Shown here: in pieces, positions 1 through 7,740 of the stretch
Position numbering within the stretch: position 1 is the first letter of the stretch
Layout of the letters: the number at the start of each line of letters is the position of its first letter
Assembly: GCF_016793595.1 (NCBI RefSeq)
Contig: NZ_JAEULY010000027.1
Span: 1 to 64,000 of the forward strand
Direction of reading: 5' to 3'
DNA: 64,000 nucleotides
DNA from: Phreatobacter sp.
GTDB lineage: Bacteria > Pseudomonadota > Alphaproteobacteria > Rhizobiales > Phreatobacteraceae
Notes under the pieces: model-generated
Database searches by the model: none
Seen by the model: the letters and a program-made list of their open reading frames with translations, nothing else
What the model was told of the DNA's origin: nothing
Translations under genes and position numbers: made by a program

Positions 1-130
1 CATCACCCGTGCGGCCCGGCCCGCCCGGGGTCCACCGTCGTATAATTCCACACTGTTTTTTTTTTTGTGGTGGGGGGGGGGGCCGCGCCCCCCCACCCAC
101 GACAAGTGCCCGAGCTTGATATCCTCCCGA
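1..130. other. Gene-free window edge with homopolymer runs
   Basis: No gene is visible here. The stretch holds 11 T (56-66), 11 G (72-82) and 7 C (88-94) in close succession. A perfect TATAAT lies at 41-46 but has no convincing -35 partner. Runs like these next to a sequence end often mark an assembly edge or slippage zone, although a natural gene end cannot be excluded. The TGA of the next gene lies at 131-133, so any downstream partner of that gene is outside the window. Confidence 0.5.
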
Positions 131-1060
131 TCACCCCTCAGGCCCCACCGCGCCCCGCTGCTCGACGATCCGCCGGTACTGGTCCGGCTGGCGGTGCATG
201 TCGAAATTGAAGGTCGAGGCCTTGTAGCTCTTCGTCAGGTCGAGATCGCAGCGGGCGACGATGAGCTCGTCGTCCTGCGTCAGGGCCTGCCCGATCACCT
301 CGCCGGTCGGCGCGACGATGGACGAGCCGCCGATCATCTCGCAGCCCTCCTCGACGCCGCATTTGGCGACGCCCACGACCCAGGTGCCGTTCTGGTAGGC
401 TCCGGCCTGCATGACGAGCTGGTTATGGAACTCCGAGAGACGGTCGTGGTCGGGCGCCGGCGGATTGTGCCGGGGCGTGTTGTAGCCGAGCAGGATCATC
501 TCCACCGACTGCAGGCCCATGACCCGGTAGCTTTCCGGCCAGCGGCGATCGTTGCAGATCATCATGCCCATATGGCCGCCGAGGGCGTTCCAGACACCCC
601 ACGAGAGGTCGCCGACCTCGAAATAGTGCTTCTCCAGGTGCTGGAAGGCGCGCCACGGCTCGTGCCCGGCATGGCCGGGCAGATGAATCTTGCGGTACTT
701 GCCGACGATGCGCGCCGACTTGTCGACGAGAACAGCGGTGTTGAAGTGCCGGCCTTCCGGCGTCAGCTCCGCATAGCCGAGCGAGAAGCCGATGCCGAGC
801 CGGGCGGCTTCGTTGAACAGCGGCGCGGTCTCGTTGGACGGCATCTCGCGCTCGAAAAAGGCGTCGATCTCGTTCCTGTCCTCCATCCACCAGCGCGGAA
901 AGAAGGTCGTCAGCGTCAATTCCGGAAAGACGACGAGATCGCAGCGGTGAGAGGCCGCTTCGCGCATCATCTCGACCATGCGGGCGACGACCTCGCGGCG
1001 CGAATGCGCACGCTGGATCGGCCCCATCTGGGCGGCTCCGACCGTGACGATGCGGCTCAT
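131..1060 (-). CDS. N-carbamoyl-D-amino-acid hydrolase (nitrilase superfamily)
   Basis: The 309-residue product belongs to the carbon-nitrogen hydrolase family. These enzymes cleave an N-carbamoyl-D-amino acid to the D-amino acid, CO2 and ammonia in the cytoplasm. The Glu-Lys-Cys triad is visible: E47 in VVFPELTL, K124 in KYRKIHLPG, and C169 in MMICNDRRWPE. The CNDRRWPE and YNTPRHNPP stretches and the C-terminal FNFDMHRQPDQY closely recall the Agrobacterium D-carbamoylase, which is about 304 residues long. The ATG at 1060 is chosen because AAGGAG lies just upstream and because it overlaps the TGA of the preceding lyase gene by four bases. The pairing with diaminopropionate ammonia-lyase suggests breakdown of ureido or unusual amino acids. 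The exact substrate is not set by sequence; beta-ureidopropionase-like specificity is possible. Confidence 0.88.
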   Translation of the reverse strand: MSRIVTVGAAQMGPIQRAHSRREVVARMVEMMREAASHRCDLVVFPELTLTTFFPRWWMEDRNEIDAFFEREMPSNETAPLFNEAARLGIGFSLGYAELTPEGRHFNTAVLVDKSARIVGKYRKIHLPGHAGHEPWRAFQHLEKHYFEVGDLSWGVWNALGGHMGMMICNDRRWPESYRVMGLQSVEMILLGYNTPRHNPPAPDHDRLSEFHNQLVMQAGAYQNGTWVVGVAKCGVEEGCEMIGGSSIVAPTGEVIGQALTQDDELIVARCDLDLTKSYKASTFNFDMHRQPDQYRRIVEQRGAVGPEG

Positions 1061-2208
1061 GCAGCGCTCCTTTCGACCTCGGCGGCATCCCGGCCGACAA
1101 TCTCGCGGTAGATCTCCGGATCGGTCGCGCCCTCCGTGCCGATGCACAATATGCGCGAATCCGGACCGAGCCGGAGCGCCGCGCGCACCCGCGCATCGCC
1201 GGCGATCGCGCGAAAGCCGGCAAGCCCCGCGACACCCGATTCGCCCGCGGCGATGCCGAGCGGCGCCAGGTCGCGCATGGCGTCGGCCGCCCGCTCGTCC
1301 GGGATGGTCACGAAGGCGTCGGCGCCCGGGGACAGCAGTTTCCAGGCGAGTTCGGAGGGCTCACCGCAGGCAAGACCCGCCATGATCGTATCGAGATCGC
1401 CGCCGACCGTCGTCCAGCGCCCGGCCAGCGCGCTCTGGAACAGGCAATCCGCCTGGACCGGCTCGACCACGACCACGACCGGCCGCTGCGCTCCCTGCTG
1501 CTCCCAGTAGTAGGACAGCATGCCGGCCGCGAGGCCGCCGACGCCGCCCTGCACGAAGACGTGGGTCGGCGTCGCGCCCTGGCTCTCGGCCTCCAGCGCC
1601 AGCACGGCATAGCCCTGCATCACGTCGCGTGGAATGAGGTCATAGCCCGGCCAGGAGGTGTCGGAGACGATGGTCCAGCCATTGGCGGCGGCAGCCTCGG
1701 CCGAGGCCCGCACGGCGTCGTCGTAATTGCCGGGAACCCGCCGGACCTCGGCGCCGAAGGCGGCGATGGCCTCCGCCCTGCCCTCGCTGACCGTCTCGTG
1801 GACATAGATGATCGCCTTGACGCCCAGCCGTTTCGCGCCCCAGGCAACAGCGCGGCCGTGATTGCCGTCGGTGGCGCAGGTAACCGTCAGGCCGTCTGCC
1901 GAGCCGCGCTGCTCGACCAGCCGCTGGACCGCATAGGCGCCGCCCAGCGCTTTGAAACTCTTCAGCGAGAAGCGCCTGCCCTCGTGCTTGTAGAGAACCA
2001 CGCCGACGCCGGCCGCGCGCGCCATGGCCTCCAGCGCGATCAGCGGCGTCGGCTGATAGCCGTCCCATCGGCTGATCGCCCGATAGGCGGCTGCCCCGCC
2101 ATCCAGCGACAGGATCGCCCGCTGTTCGGGCCCATAGGCAAGAGTGCGGTCGAGCGCCGGATTGAGGAGGAAGGTGGCGCCGGCCGGCAGGCGGAGTGCA
2201 TCGGACAT
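1057..2208 (-). CDS. dpaL: Diaminopropionate ammonia-lyase
   Basis: This fold-type II PLP enzyme of about 383 residues resembles E. coli YgeX along its whole length. YgeX-type enzymes convert 2,3-diaminopropionate (either enantiomer) to pyruvate and two ammonia. The PLP lysine is K86 in SLKSFKALGGAYAV, and ATDGNHGR at about 112-119 is the substrate/cofactor loop. IMAGLACGEPSELAWKLL and the late GESGVAGL match the family. The ATG at 2208 gives the usual N-terminal length, but the ribosome site is weak; an in-frame ATG further upstream would add about 29 residues. The gene precedes and overlaps the N-carbamoyl hydrolase, so the two are probably one transcript, divergent from the MlrC-like gene. 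Confidence 0.88.
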   Translation of the reverse strand: MSDALRLPAGATFLLNPALDRTLAYGPEQRAILSLDGGAAAYRAISRWDGYQPTPLIALEAMARAAGVGVVLYKHEGRRFSLKSFKALGGAYAVQRLVEQRGSADGLTVTCATDGNHGRAVAWGAKRLGVKAIIYVHETVSEGRAEAIAAFGAEVRRVPGNYDDAVRASAEAAAANGWTIVSDTSWPGYDLIPRDVMQGYAVLALEAESQGATPTHVFVQGGVGGLAAGMLSYYWEQQGAQRPVVVVVEPVQADCLFQSALAGRWTTVGGDLDTIMAGLACGEPSELAWKLLSPGADAFVTIPDERAADAMRDLAPLGIAAGESGVAGLAGFRAIAGDARVRAALRLGPDSRILCIGTEGATDPEIYREIVGRDAAEVERSAA

Positions 2209-2372
2209 ACCACTGACTATGCCGGTCGGCGGCTGTTGGACAAGGCATGGCGCCGATGCGGGACCGGCAGGCTTCCGCATCGTCATGGACGGCATGCCGC
2301 CTGCCACCTTGAGCCGCGGGTCGTGACAGGGTCGAATGGCGTCGGAGCAACACTGCATCGGGACCTGAATTC
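2209..2372. promoter_or_regulatory. Divergent intergenic region, dpaL / M81 peptidase
   Basis: These 164 bases separate two divergent genes and must hold both promoters. I see no strong -35/-10 pair and no clear regulator palindrome. Confidence 0.4.
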
Positions 2373-3845
2373 ATGCGCCTGTTCACGGCCAGCATCGCCA
2401 CCGAGACCAATACATTCTCGCCGATCCCGACCTCGCTGGAGAGCTATCTCTCCTGCTTCGTCGCGCGGCCGGGCGAACATCCCGACCAGCCAAGCCTCTG
2501 CACGGCGCCGCTCTTCGTCGCGCGCCGGCGCGCGCAGCAGGAGGGCTTCACCCTCATCGAGGGCTCGTGCTTCTTCGCCCAGCCGGCGGGCCTCACCACC
2601 AGGCGCGCCTACGAGACCATGCGCGACGAGGTTCTGGGGCAGTTGAAGGCCGCGATGCCGGTGGACGGCGTCCTGCTCGGCATGCACGGCGCCATGGTCG
2701 CGGACGGCTATGACGACTGCGAGGGCGACCTGCTGGACCACGTGCGCGCCATTGTCGGGCCGGATTGCGTCATCGGCGTCGAGCTCGATCCGCACTGCCA
2801 CCTGACGCTCAAGCGTCTCCGCCTCGCCGACGTCATCGTGCTGTTCAAGGAATATCCGCACACCGACATCGTGCCGCGCGCCGAGGAACTGGTGACGCTG
2901 GTGCTGAAGACCATCCGCAAGGAAATCCGTCCGGTCGCCTCGCTCTACGACTGCGGCATGATCGCCTTCTATCCGACCACGTCGGAGCCGAACCTGTCCT
3001 TCGTCGCTCGGCAGAAGAGCTTCGAGGGCAAGGACGGCGTTCTCTCCGTCTCCTTCGTCCACGGCTTTCCCCATGCCGACGTGCCGGAAATGGGCTCGCG
3101 CATGCTGGTCTACACCGACAATGCCAAGCCGAAGGGCGACGCGCTGGCGCGGCAGCTCGGCGAGGAGATCATCGCGCTGCGCGGCAAGACCGCCCCGCCC
3201 GATCTCGATTTCGTCGACGCGCTCGACCAGGCGCTGGCGACGAATACGGCCAACGGGCCTGCGATCATCGCCGAGCCAGCCGACAATGCCGGCGGCGGCT
3301 CGGCTTCCGACAACACGATGGCGCTGCACGAGCTGATCCGCCGTGGCGTGAAGGGCACGGCGGTCGCGCCCCTTTGGGACCCCGTGTCCGTGTCGTTCTG
3401 CCATGCCGTCGGTCCGGGCGGCAGGGTGCGCCTGAGGATCGGCGGCAAGACCTCCGATCTCTCAGGTGATCCGGTCGATGCCGATTGCGAGGTTCTGGCG
3501 GTCGCCACCGACCGCTGGCAGAGCTTCGGCGACGCCAAGGCGGCGGTCGGCGATCTCGCCGCAGTGCGCATCGGCGGCGTCGATGTGATCCTCAACACCA
3601 ATCGCTGCCAGGCGCTGGGACGCGAGCTGTTCACCGATCTCGGCCTCAACCCGAAATCCTACCGGCTGCTCGTGCTGAAATCGGCCCAGCATTTCATGGC
3701 GGCTTATGGTCCGCTCGCCTCGACGGTCTTTTATTCCGAAACGCAGGGGCCGTCGTCGCAGCGCTACCAGACCCACGATTACCATCGGATACAGCGGCCG
3801 AAATGGCCGATGGAGCAGGATTCGCCGGGCAAACTCATAGCCTGA
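2373..3845 (+). CDS. M81 family metallopeptidase (MlrC-like)
   Basis: The 490-residue product has the full MlrC/microcystinase C layout. An N-terminal metal-binding domain carries ATETNTFSP (residues 9-17), GMHGAMVADGYDDCEGDLL (near 105-125), the DPHCHLT metal motif and the EYPHTD loop. The C-terminal MlrC domain holds PADNAGGGSASDNT, then a VLKSAQHF and ETQGPSS end. Founding members hydrolyse linear microcystin peptides, but most relatives sit with amino-acid or hydantoin genes and act on unknown small amides. It is divergent from the D-carbamoylase/ammonia-lyase pair, which supports a role in the same nitrogen-compound pathway. No signal peptide is visible, so it is probably cytoplasmic. 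Confidence 0.85.
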   Translation: MRLFTASIATETNTFSPIPTSLESYLSCFVARPGEHPDQPSLCTAPLFVARRRAQQEGFTLIEGSCFFAQPAGLTTRRAYETMRDEVLGQLKAAMPVDGVLLGMHGAMVADGYDDCEGDLLDHVRAIVGPDCVIGVELDPHCHLTLKRLRLADVIVLFKEYPHTDIVPRAEELVTLVLKTIRKEIRPVASLYDCGMIAFYPTTSEPNLSFVARQKSFEGKDGVLSVSFVHGFPHADVPEMGSRMLVYTDNAKPKGDALARQLGEEIIALRGKTAPPDLDFVDALDQALATNTANGPAIIAEPADNAGGGSASDNTMALHELIRRGVKGTAVAPLWDPVSVSFCHAVGPGGRVRLRIGGKTSDLSGDPVDADCEVLAVATDRWQSFGDAKAAVGDLAAVRIGGVDVILNTNRCQALGRELFTDLGLNPKSYRLLVLKSAQHFMAAYGPLASTVFYSETQGPSSQRYQTHDYHRIQRPKWPMEQDSPGKLIA

Positions 3846-3853
3846 AGGGAAGC

Positions 3854-3871
3854 CTCGCCTCCTTCGGCGAG
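3854..3871 (+). terminator. Small hairpin after the M81 gene
   Basis: CTCGCC and GGCGAG can pair around a 6-base loop nine bases after the stop codon. There is no T-run, so it is at most a weak or Rho-assisted terminator. Confidence 0.25.
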
Positions 3872-4012
3872 CGCTGAGGGAACGCCACGGGAGGAAGCGG
3901 GTTGTGGTATCAGCGCCCTGTCGCCGCTGCTATTGCGCGCCCGACAGGCCCCCTTCTCCGTCGTCGGCCTTGTTGCCGAGCCGGCGCACAGTCCCCTCAG
4001 CAAGGACAGACA

Positions 4013-4459
4013 ATGTCGGAAGACGCCGATCTCATCCGGCTGACCTATGTCAGCGCGCACGAACTGCCGACCGACGCCAGCGGCTTCAATATGGCCTTCG
4101 CCGATATCGAGCAGGTAGCGTCGAAGGCCAATGCGGGAGCCGGCATTACCGGTTTCCTCGTCTGTGCGCGCCGCTGGTTCGCGCAGGTCATCGAAGGGCC
4201 GTCCGCGGCGATCGATGCTCTCTACGCGAAGCTCGGCGCCGATCCCCGCCACCATTCGCTGCGTCTCGTCGAGCGGGCGGTCATCACCCGCCGGCACTTC
4301 CCCGACTGGCACCTCGCGCTCGGCTATGCCGCGCCGTCGACCAGCATGGTCTTCGCCGTGCTCGATTTCTCGATCGACGAGATTCCGGGGCCGGATGCCG
4401 ACGATCGCCTGCTCGACCTCGCGACTGACCTTGCCGCCATCAAGCGCGTCGTTACCTGA
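4013..4459 (+). CDS. Single-domain BLUF blue-light photoreceptor
   Basis: The 148-residue protein is essentially one BLUF (blue light using FAD) domain. The flavin triad is present: Y12 in RLTYVS, N40 in the helix before GITGFL, and Q58 in FAQVIEG. The spacing from Asn to Gln is 18 residues, as in AppA and PixD; the Tyr-Asn spacing is 28 rather than 24, a short insertion (HELPTDASGF region). The product has about 50 residues after the core and no output domain, so it would signal through a partner protein. The ATG at 4013 is chosen for the AAGGA nine bases upstream; upstream in-frame sequence is low-complexity. It is alone, between the M81 gene and a convergent ABC operon, so its target is not shown by context. 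Confidence 0.88.
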   Translation: MSEDADLIRLTYVSAHELPTDASGFNMAFADIEQVASKANAGAGITGFLVCARRWFAQVIEGPSAAIDALYAKLGADPRHHSLRLVERAVITRRHFPDWHLALGYAAPSTSMVFAVLDFSIDEIPGPDADDRLLDLATDLAAIKRVVT

Positions 4460-4465
4460 CGGAGG

Positions 4466-5254
4466 TCAAAAGCCCGCCTGCGCGGCGATGATCGTCTCGC
4501 CGCGAATGTCCTCCGTCAGCTGTTCTTCCAGCCGCGCGAATTCCGGCGCCGTCTTGATCCGGTAGGAGCGCGGATGGGCGAAGGGCACCTGCACCTCGCT
4601 CTTGAACCGCCCCGGCCTTGCGCTCATCACCAGCACGCGGTTGGCCATGAACACGGCTTCCTCGATGTCGTGGGTCACGAACAGCACGGTCTTGCGGTTG
4701 TCTTCCCAGATCTTCAGCAGCAGTTCCTGCATCAGCGACCGCGTCTGGTGGTCGAGCGCGCCGAACGGCTCGTCGAGGAGCAGAACCTTCGGGTCGTTCG
4801 CAAGCGCGCGCGCCAGCGCCGCGCGCTGCTGCATTCCCCCGGAAAGCTGCTTGGGATAGTGGTTGGCGAACTGGGCAAGGCCGACCTGCGCCATCAGCCG
4901 CTCGGCGATGTCGCGCCGCTCGGTCACCGCCACGCCCCGCTCGCGCGGCCCGAACTGGATGTTCTCGGCGACCGTCAGCCACGGGAACAGCGTGTAGCTC
5001 TGGAACACCATGCCCCGCTGGGCGCCCGGCTCCGTCACCGGCTTGCCGTCGAGCGTCACAGTGCCGGTGGTCGGCCTGTCGAGGCCGGCGACGATGCGCA
5101 GAAGCGTCGACTTGCCGCAGCCGGACGGCCCGAGGATCGCGACGAAATCGCCCTCCCCGACCGTCAGATCGACGGGAGACAGCGCCTGAACCGGCGCGCC
5201 GCCGCGCACGCCCGGAAAGGTGCGCGACACGCCCTTGACGACGACGCCGCTCAT
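4466..5254 (-). CDS. ABC transporter ATP-binding protein (nitrate/sulfonate/taurine type)
   Basis: The 262-residue ATPase has Walker A GPSGCGKST (42-50), Q-loop Gln85 in VFQSYTLFPW, signature LSGGMQQR (137-144) and Walker B VLLLDEP (157-163). It falls in the SsuB/TauB/NrtD-like group that energises import of nitrogen- or sulfur-containing small molecules. The start at 5254 overlaps the TGA of the permease gene by four bases, so the two are translationally coupled. It is the last gene of a three-gene transport operon (binding protein, permease, ATPase). The substrate cannot be read from the ATPase. Confidence 0.92.
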   Translation of the reverse strand: MSGVVVKGVSRTFPGVRGGAPVQALSPVDLTVGEGDFVAILGPSGCGKSTLLRIVAGLDRPTTGTVTLDGKPVTEPGAQRGMVFQSYTLFPWLTVAENIQFGPRERGVAVTERRDIAERLMAQVGLAQFANHYPKQLSGGMQQRAALARALANDPKVLLLDEPFGALDHQTRSLMQELLLKIWEDNRKTVLFVTHDIEEAVFMANRVLVMSARPGRFKSEVQVPFAHPRSYRIKTAPEFARLEEQLTEDIRGETIIAAQAGF

Positions 5255-6024
5255 ATCGTGCTCCACGGGAACAGCTTCTGGTTCAGCGCCTTGAACAGGA
5301 AGTCGGAGATGAGCCCGATGACGCCGATGACGATGATGCCGAAGATCATCTGGCCGGTGGCGAGCAGCGCTTGGCTTTCGATGATCATGTGGCCGATGCC
5401 GGACGATGACCCGATCAGTTCGGCGACGATGACATAGGTCCAGGCCCAGCCGAGAACGAGGCGCAGGATTTCGGCGATCTGGGGGGCGGCGAACGGCACC
5501 ATGACCCGCCCGACAATGCCCTGGTCGCGCGCGCCGAGCGTCAGCGCCGCCTCGACCAGATCGCGGCGGATCGAGCCGACCGCCACCGCCACCATCAGCA
5601 CGATCTGGAACACCGAACCCACGAAGATGACCAGCAGCTTCTGCTTCTCGCCGACGCCGGCCCACAGGATGAACAGCGGAATGAAGGCCGAGGCCGGCAG
5701 ATAGCGCGCGAAGGAGACAAAGGGCTCGAAGAAGGCCTCCACCGGCTTGTAGGCGCCCATGGCGAGCCCCAGCGGCACGGCGATGAGCGCGGCAAGAATG
5801 AACCCGCCGACCACGCGCCAGACCGTGACGCCGATATCCTTCAGGAAGCCGTGATGGGTGATGAGGTTCCAGCCCTCCTGGAGCATCGTCAGGGGATCGG
5901 CGAGGAACAGCTTCGGCACGAGGCCGCCAAAGGTGATCGCAGCCCAGGCCGCGAAGAACACCACGAAGAACGATATGCCGAGGACGATGCGCGTGCCCGG
6001 CGAGACGGGTTCGAGGGGTTTCAT
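5251..6024 (-). CDS. ABC transporter permease (SsuC/TauC-like)
   Basis: The 257-residue integral membrane protein has about six hydrophobic segments. It carries the EAA-type coupling loop in LVEAALTLGARDQGIVGRVMVPFAAPQI, which docks on the ATPase. It belongs to the BPD_transp_1 family of sulfonate/taurine/nitrate importers. The ATG at 6024 (MKPLEP) is preferred over one 24 codons upstream because GGAG lies just before it and the extra residues look non-conserved. It is preceded by its binding-protein gene after an 86-base gap and overlaps the ATPase start. Confidence 0.9.
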   Translation of the reverse strand: MKPLEPVSPGTRIVLGISFFVVFFAAWAAITFGGLVPKLFLADPLTMLQEGWNLITHHGFLKDIGVTVWRVVGGFILAALIAVPLGLAMGAYKPVEAFFEPFVSFARYLPASAFIPLFILWAGVGEKQKLLVIFVGSVFQIVLMVAVAVGSIRRDLVEAALTLGARDQGIVGRVMVPFAAPQIAEILRLVLGWAWTYVIVAELIGSSSGIGHMIIESQALLATGQMIFGIIVIGVIGLISDFLFKALNQKLFPWSTI

Positions 6025-6110
6025 GGGCTCCGATCCGTCAGCCGACGACCTTCCAGAAAGCGTCATGGCCGGGCTTGACCCGGCCATGAGCGGCACATGC
6101 GGGCGCGCGG

Positions 6111-7073
6111 CTACTGGATGAACCGCGTATCGACCATCGTGTCAAAGTTCGGCTTCTGCCGGATCACGCCGATTTCCAGCAGCAGGTCGGCTGCCTTCTC
6201 CGTGAACCGCCGCCACTCGCCGGCAAAGAAGGTCTTGTTCGCGTCGCGGTCCTGCCAGCGCAGATACTGCGCGGAATTGCCGAATTGCTCGGCCGTCTGC
6301 CGGACGTCCGCGCCCATGATGCGGTAGGCTTCCGCCTGGTTGGTCCGGATCATCTCCAGCGCCTCGAAATAGCTCTTGGCCAGCGCCCGTGCCGCGGCCT
6401 CGTTCGCCTGCAGGAAGGCTGGCGTGCAGCCGAACGTGTCCATGACCATCGGATAGTCGAGGGTGGTGGCGATGATCTTGCCGGCCTGCGGCGCGGCGCG
6501 AACCGAGGAGAGATAGGGCTCGTAGGTCATGGCGGCGTCGTTCTGTCCGGCGACGAAGGCCTGCGCAGCCGGCCCCGGCTCCATGTTGACGATCGTGACG
6601 TCGCGGATCGAGAGGCCGTTCTCCTTCAGCATCCAGGCGAGCGCGAAATAGGGCGAGGTGCCGGGCGCCGAAGCCGCGACTGTCCGGCCGCGCAGGTCGC
6701 GGATCGAGTTGATGCCGCTGCGCACGGCCATGCCGTCGGCGCCGTAGCTCTTGTCGAGCTGGAAAATCTGGGTGGTCGCGATACCGCTGGCATTCCACGA
6801 GATCCAGGTCTCGACCGTGGTCGCGGCGCACTGGATGTCGCCGGAGGCGATGGCGAGGTGGCGGCTCGCCTGCGGGATCTTGCGGATCGTCACGTCGAGG
6901 CCGTTGCGCGCGAATATCCCGGCCTCCTTGGCCAGCGTCAGCGGCGCGAAGCCGGTCCAGCCGGAAATGCCGATATTGACCTTGGTCTGGGCCTGAGCGG
7001 CGCTGCCAAGCGCCATCGCCGCGACAAAGGCCGCGCCCGCCGAGAGGCGGCGCAGGGTGAGCATGGGCGACAT
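6111..7073 (-). CDS. ABC transporter substrate-binding protein (NMT1/SsuA-like)
   Basis: The 320-residue periplasmic protein has a Sec signal peptide (basic LTLRR, hydrophobic core, cleavage near AAQAQ). A type-2 periplasmic binding domain follows, with KVNIGISGWTGFAPLTLAKEAGIF near the N-terminus. That opening is typical of the NMT1/SsuA/TauA group, which bind nitrate, sulfonates, taurine or pyrimidine precursors. Two ATGs compete: AGAGGAG is seven bases from the ATG at 7073 but only one base from the ATG at 7079, so 7073 is chosen. It heads the operon; its promoter must lie in 7074-7212. The specific ligand is not visible. Confidence 0.88.
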   Translation of the reverse strand: MSPMLTLRRLSAGAAFVAAMALGSAAQAQTKVNIGISGWTGFAPLTLAKEAGIFARNGLDVTIRKIPQASRHLAIASGDIQCAATTVETWISWNASGIATTQIFQLDKSYGADGMAVRSGINSIRDLRGRTVAASAPGTSPYFALAWMLKENGLSIRDVTIVNMEPGPAAQAFVAGQNDAAMTYEPYLSSVRAAPQAGKIIATTLDYPMVMDTFGCTPAFLQANEAAARALAKSYFEALEMIRTNQAEAYRIMGADVRQTAEQFGNSAQYLRWQDRDANKTFFAGEWRRFTEKAADLLLEIGVIRQKPNFDTMVDTRFIQ

Positions 7074-7212
7074 CGTCATTCTCCTCTGGTGGCGGTCTGA
7101 CAAAGCCGCCTCTTGCCGCACTCTAGGAGCGCGGAACATTCCGTTTGCATACGGACATATACGTATGACCCACAGAAAACCGTGTGCAGCGCAAAGATGT
7201 CGCGCCACCCGG

Positions 7213-7740
7213 TCAGGACGTGGCTCGGCTCGCGGTCTCCAGCCATTCCGCGAAGAAGTCCGCGTAGGAGCTCGGAACGTGGATATCGAACCGCCCGCCG
7301 TCCTGGGCGACGATGGTCACGCCGATCTTGCCGATGGCCGTGACGATCGCCCCGCCGGGCCCGAAGGATGCCGACCTCAGGTCGGCCGTGCAGCCTTTCG
7401 AGAGGACGGTCCGCGCGCCGTCGCCGGAGAGGCCGAAGATTTCCCGCGCGTGGGTCAGGTCGACCACCGCGCCGCGATCGGCCACGGCAGCCTCGACGCG
7501 TTCGGCCAGTACCGGCTCGGCCTCGCCCTGCCCGATCACGAACCAGCGGTCGAGGCCCGCGGAGACGAGTTGCACGCCGGCCCCGCCGGTCCATCGGTTG
7601 ACCGATGGCAGGGCGCAGCCGAGAGCCGCGGACAGCGCCTCGCCCGCCCCGACAGCATCCCGATGGGCGCTGACCAGTAGCAGCGCTTCGGGCGATGCCC
7701 GGGTGACGGCGACCTTTGTCATGGCGTCTGCGTCAGCCAT
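7213..7740 (-). CDS. soxG: Sarcosine oxidase gamma subunit
   Basis: The 175-residue protein is the small subunit of heterotetrameric sarcosine oxidase, the cytoplasmic complex that oxidises N-methylglycine to glycine and passes the one-carbon unit to tetrahydrofolate. The family signature is visible in DRWFVIG, in LTHAREIFGLSGDGARTVLSKGC, and in the HVPSSYADFFAEWL end. The ATG at 7740 overlaps the end of soxA by eight bases. It is the last gene in the order soxB-soxD-soxA-soxG. No glyA, purU or folD gene follows here, though these often accompany sox operons elsewhere. Confidence 0.9.
   Translation of the reverse strand: MADADAMTKVAVTRASPEALLLVSAHRDAVGAGEALSAALGCALPSVNRWTGGAGVQLVSAGLDRWFVIGQGEAEPVLAERVEAAVADRGAVVDLTHAREIFGLSGDGARTVLSKGCTADLRSASFGPGGAIVTAIGKIGVTIVAQDGGRFDIHVPSSYADFFAEWLETASRATS

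Noticed and set aside
56..66. Intrinsic terminator T-run
   Set aside because: No hairpin precedes the T-run in the right orientation for the neighbouring gene.
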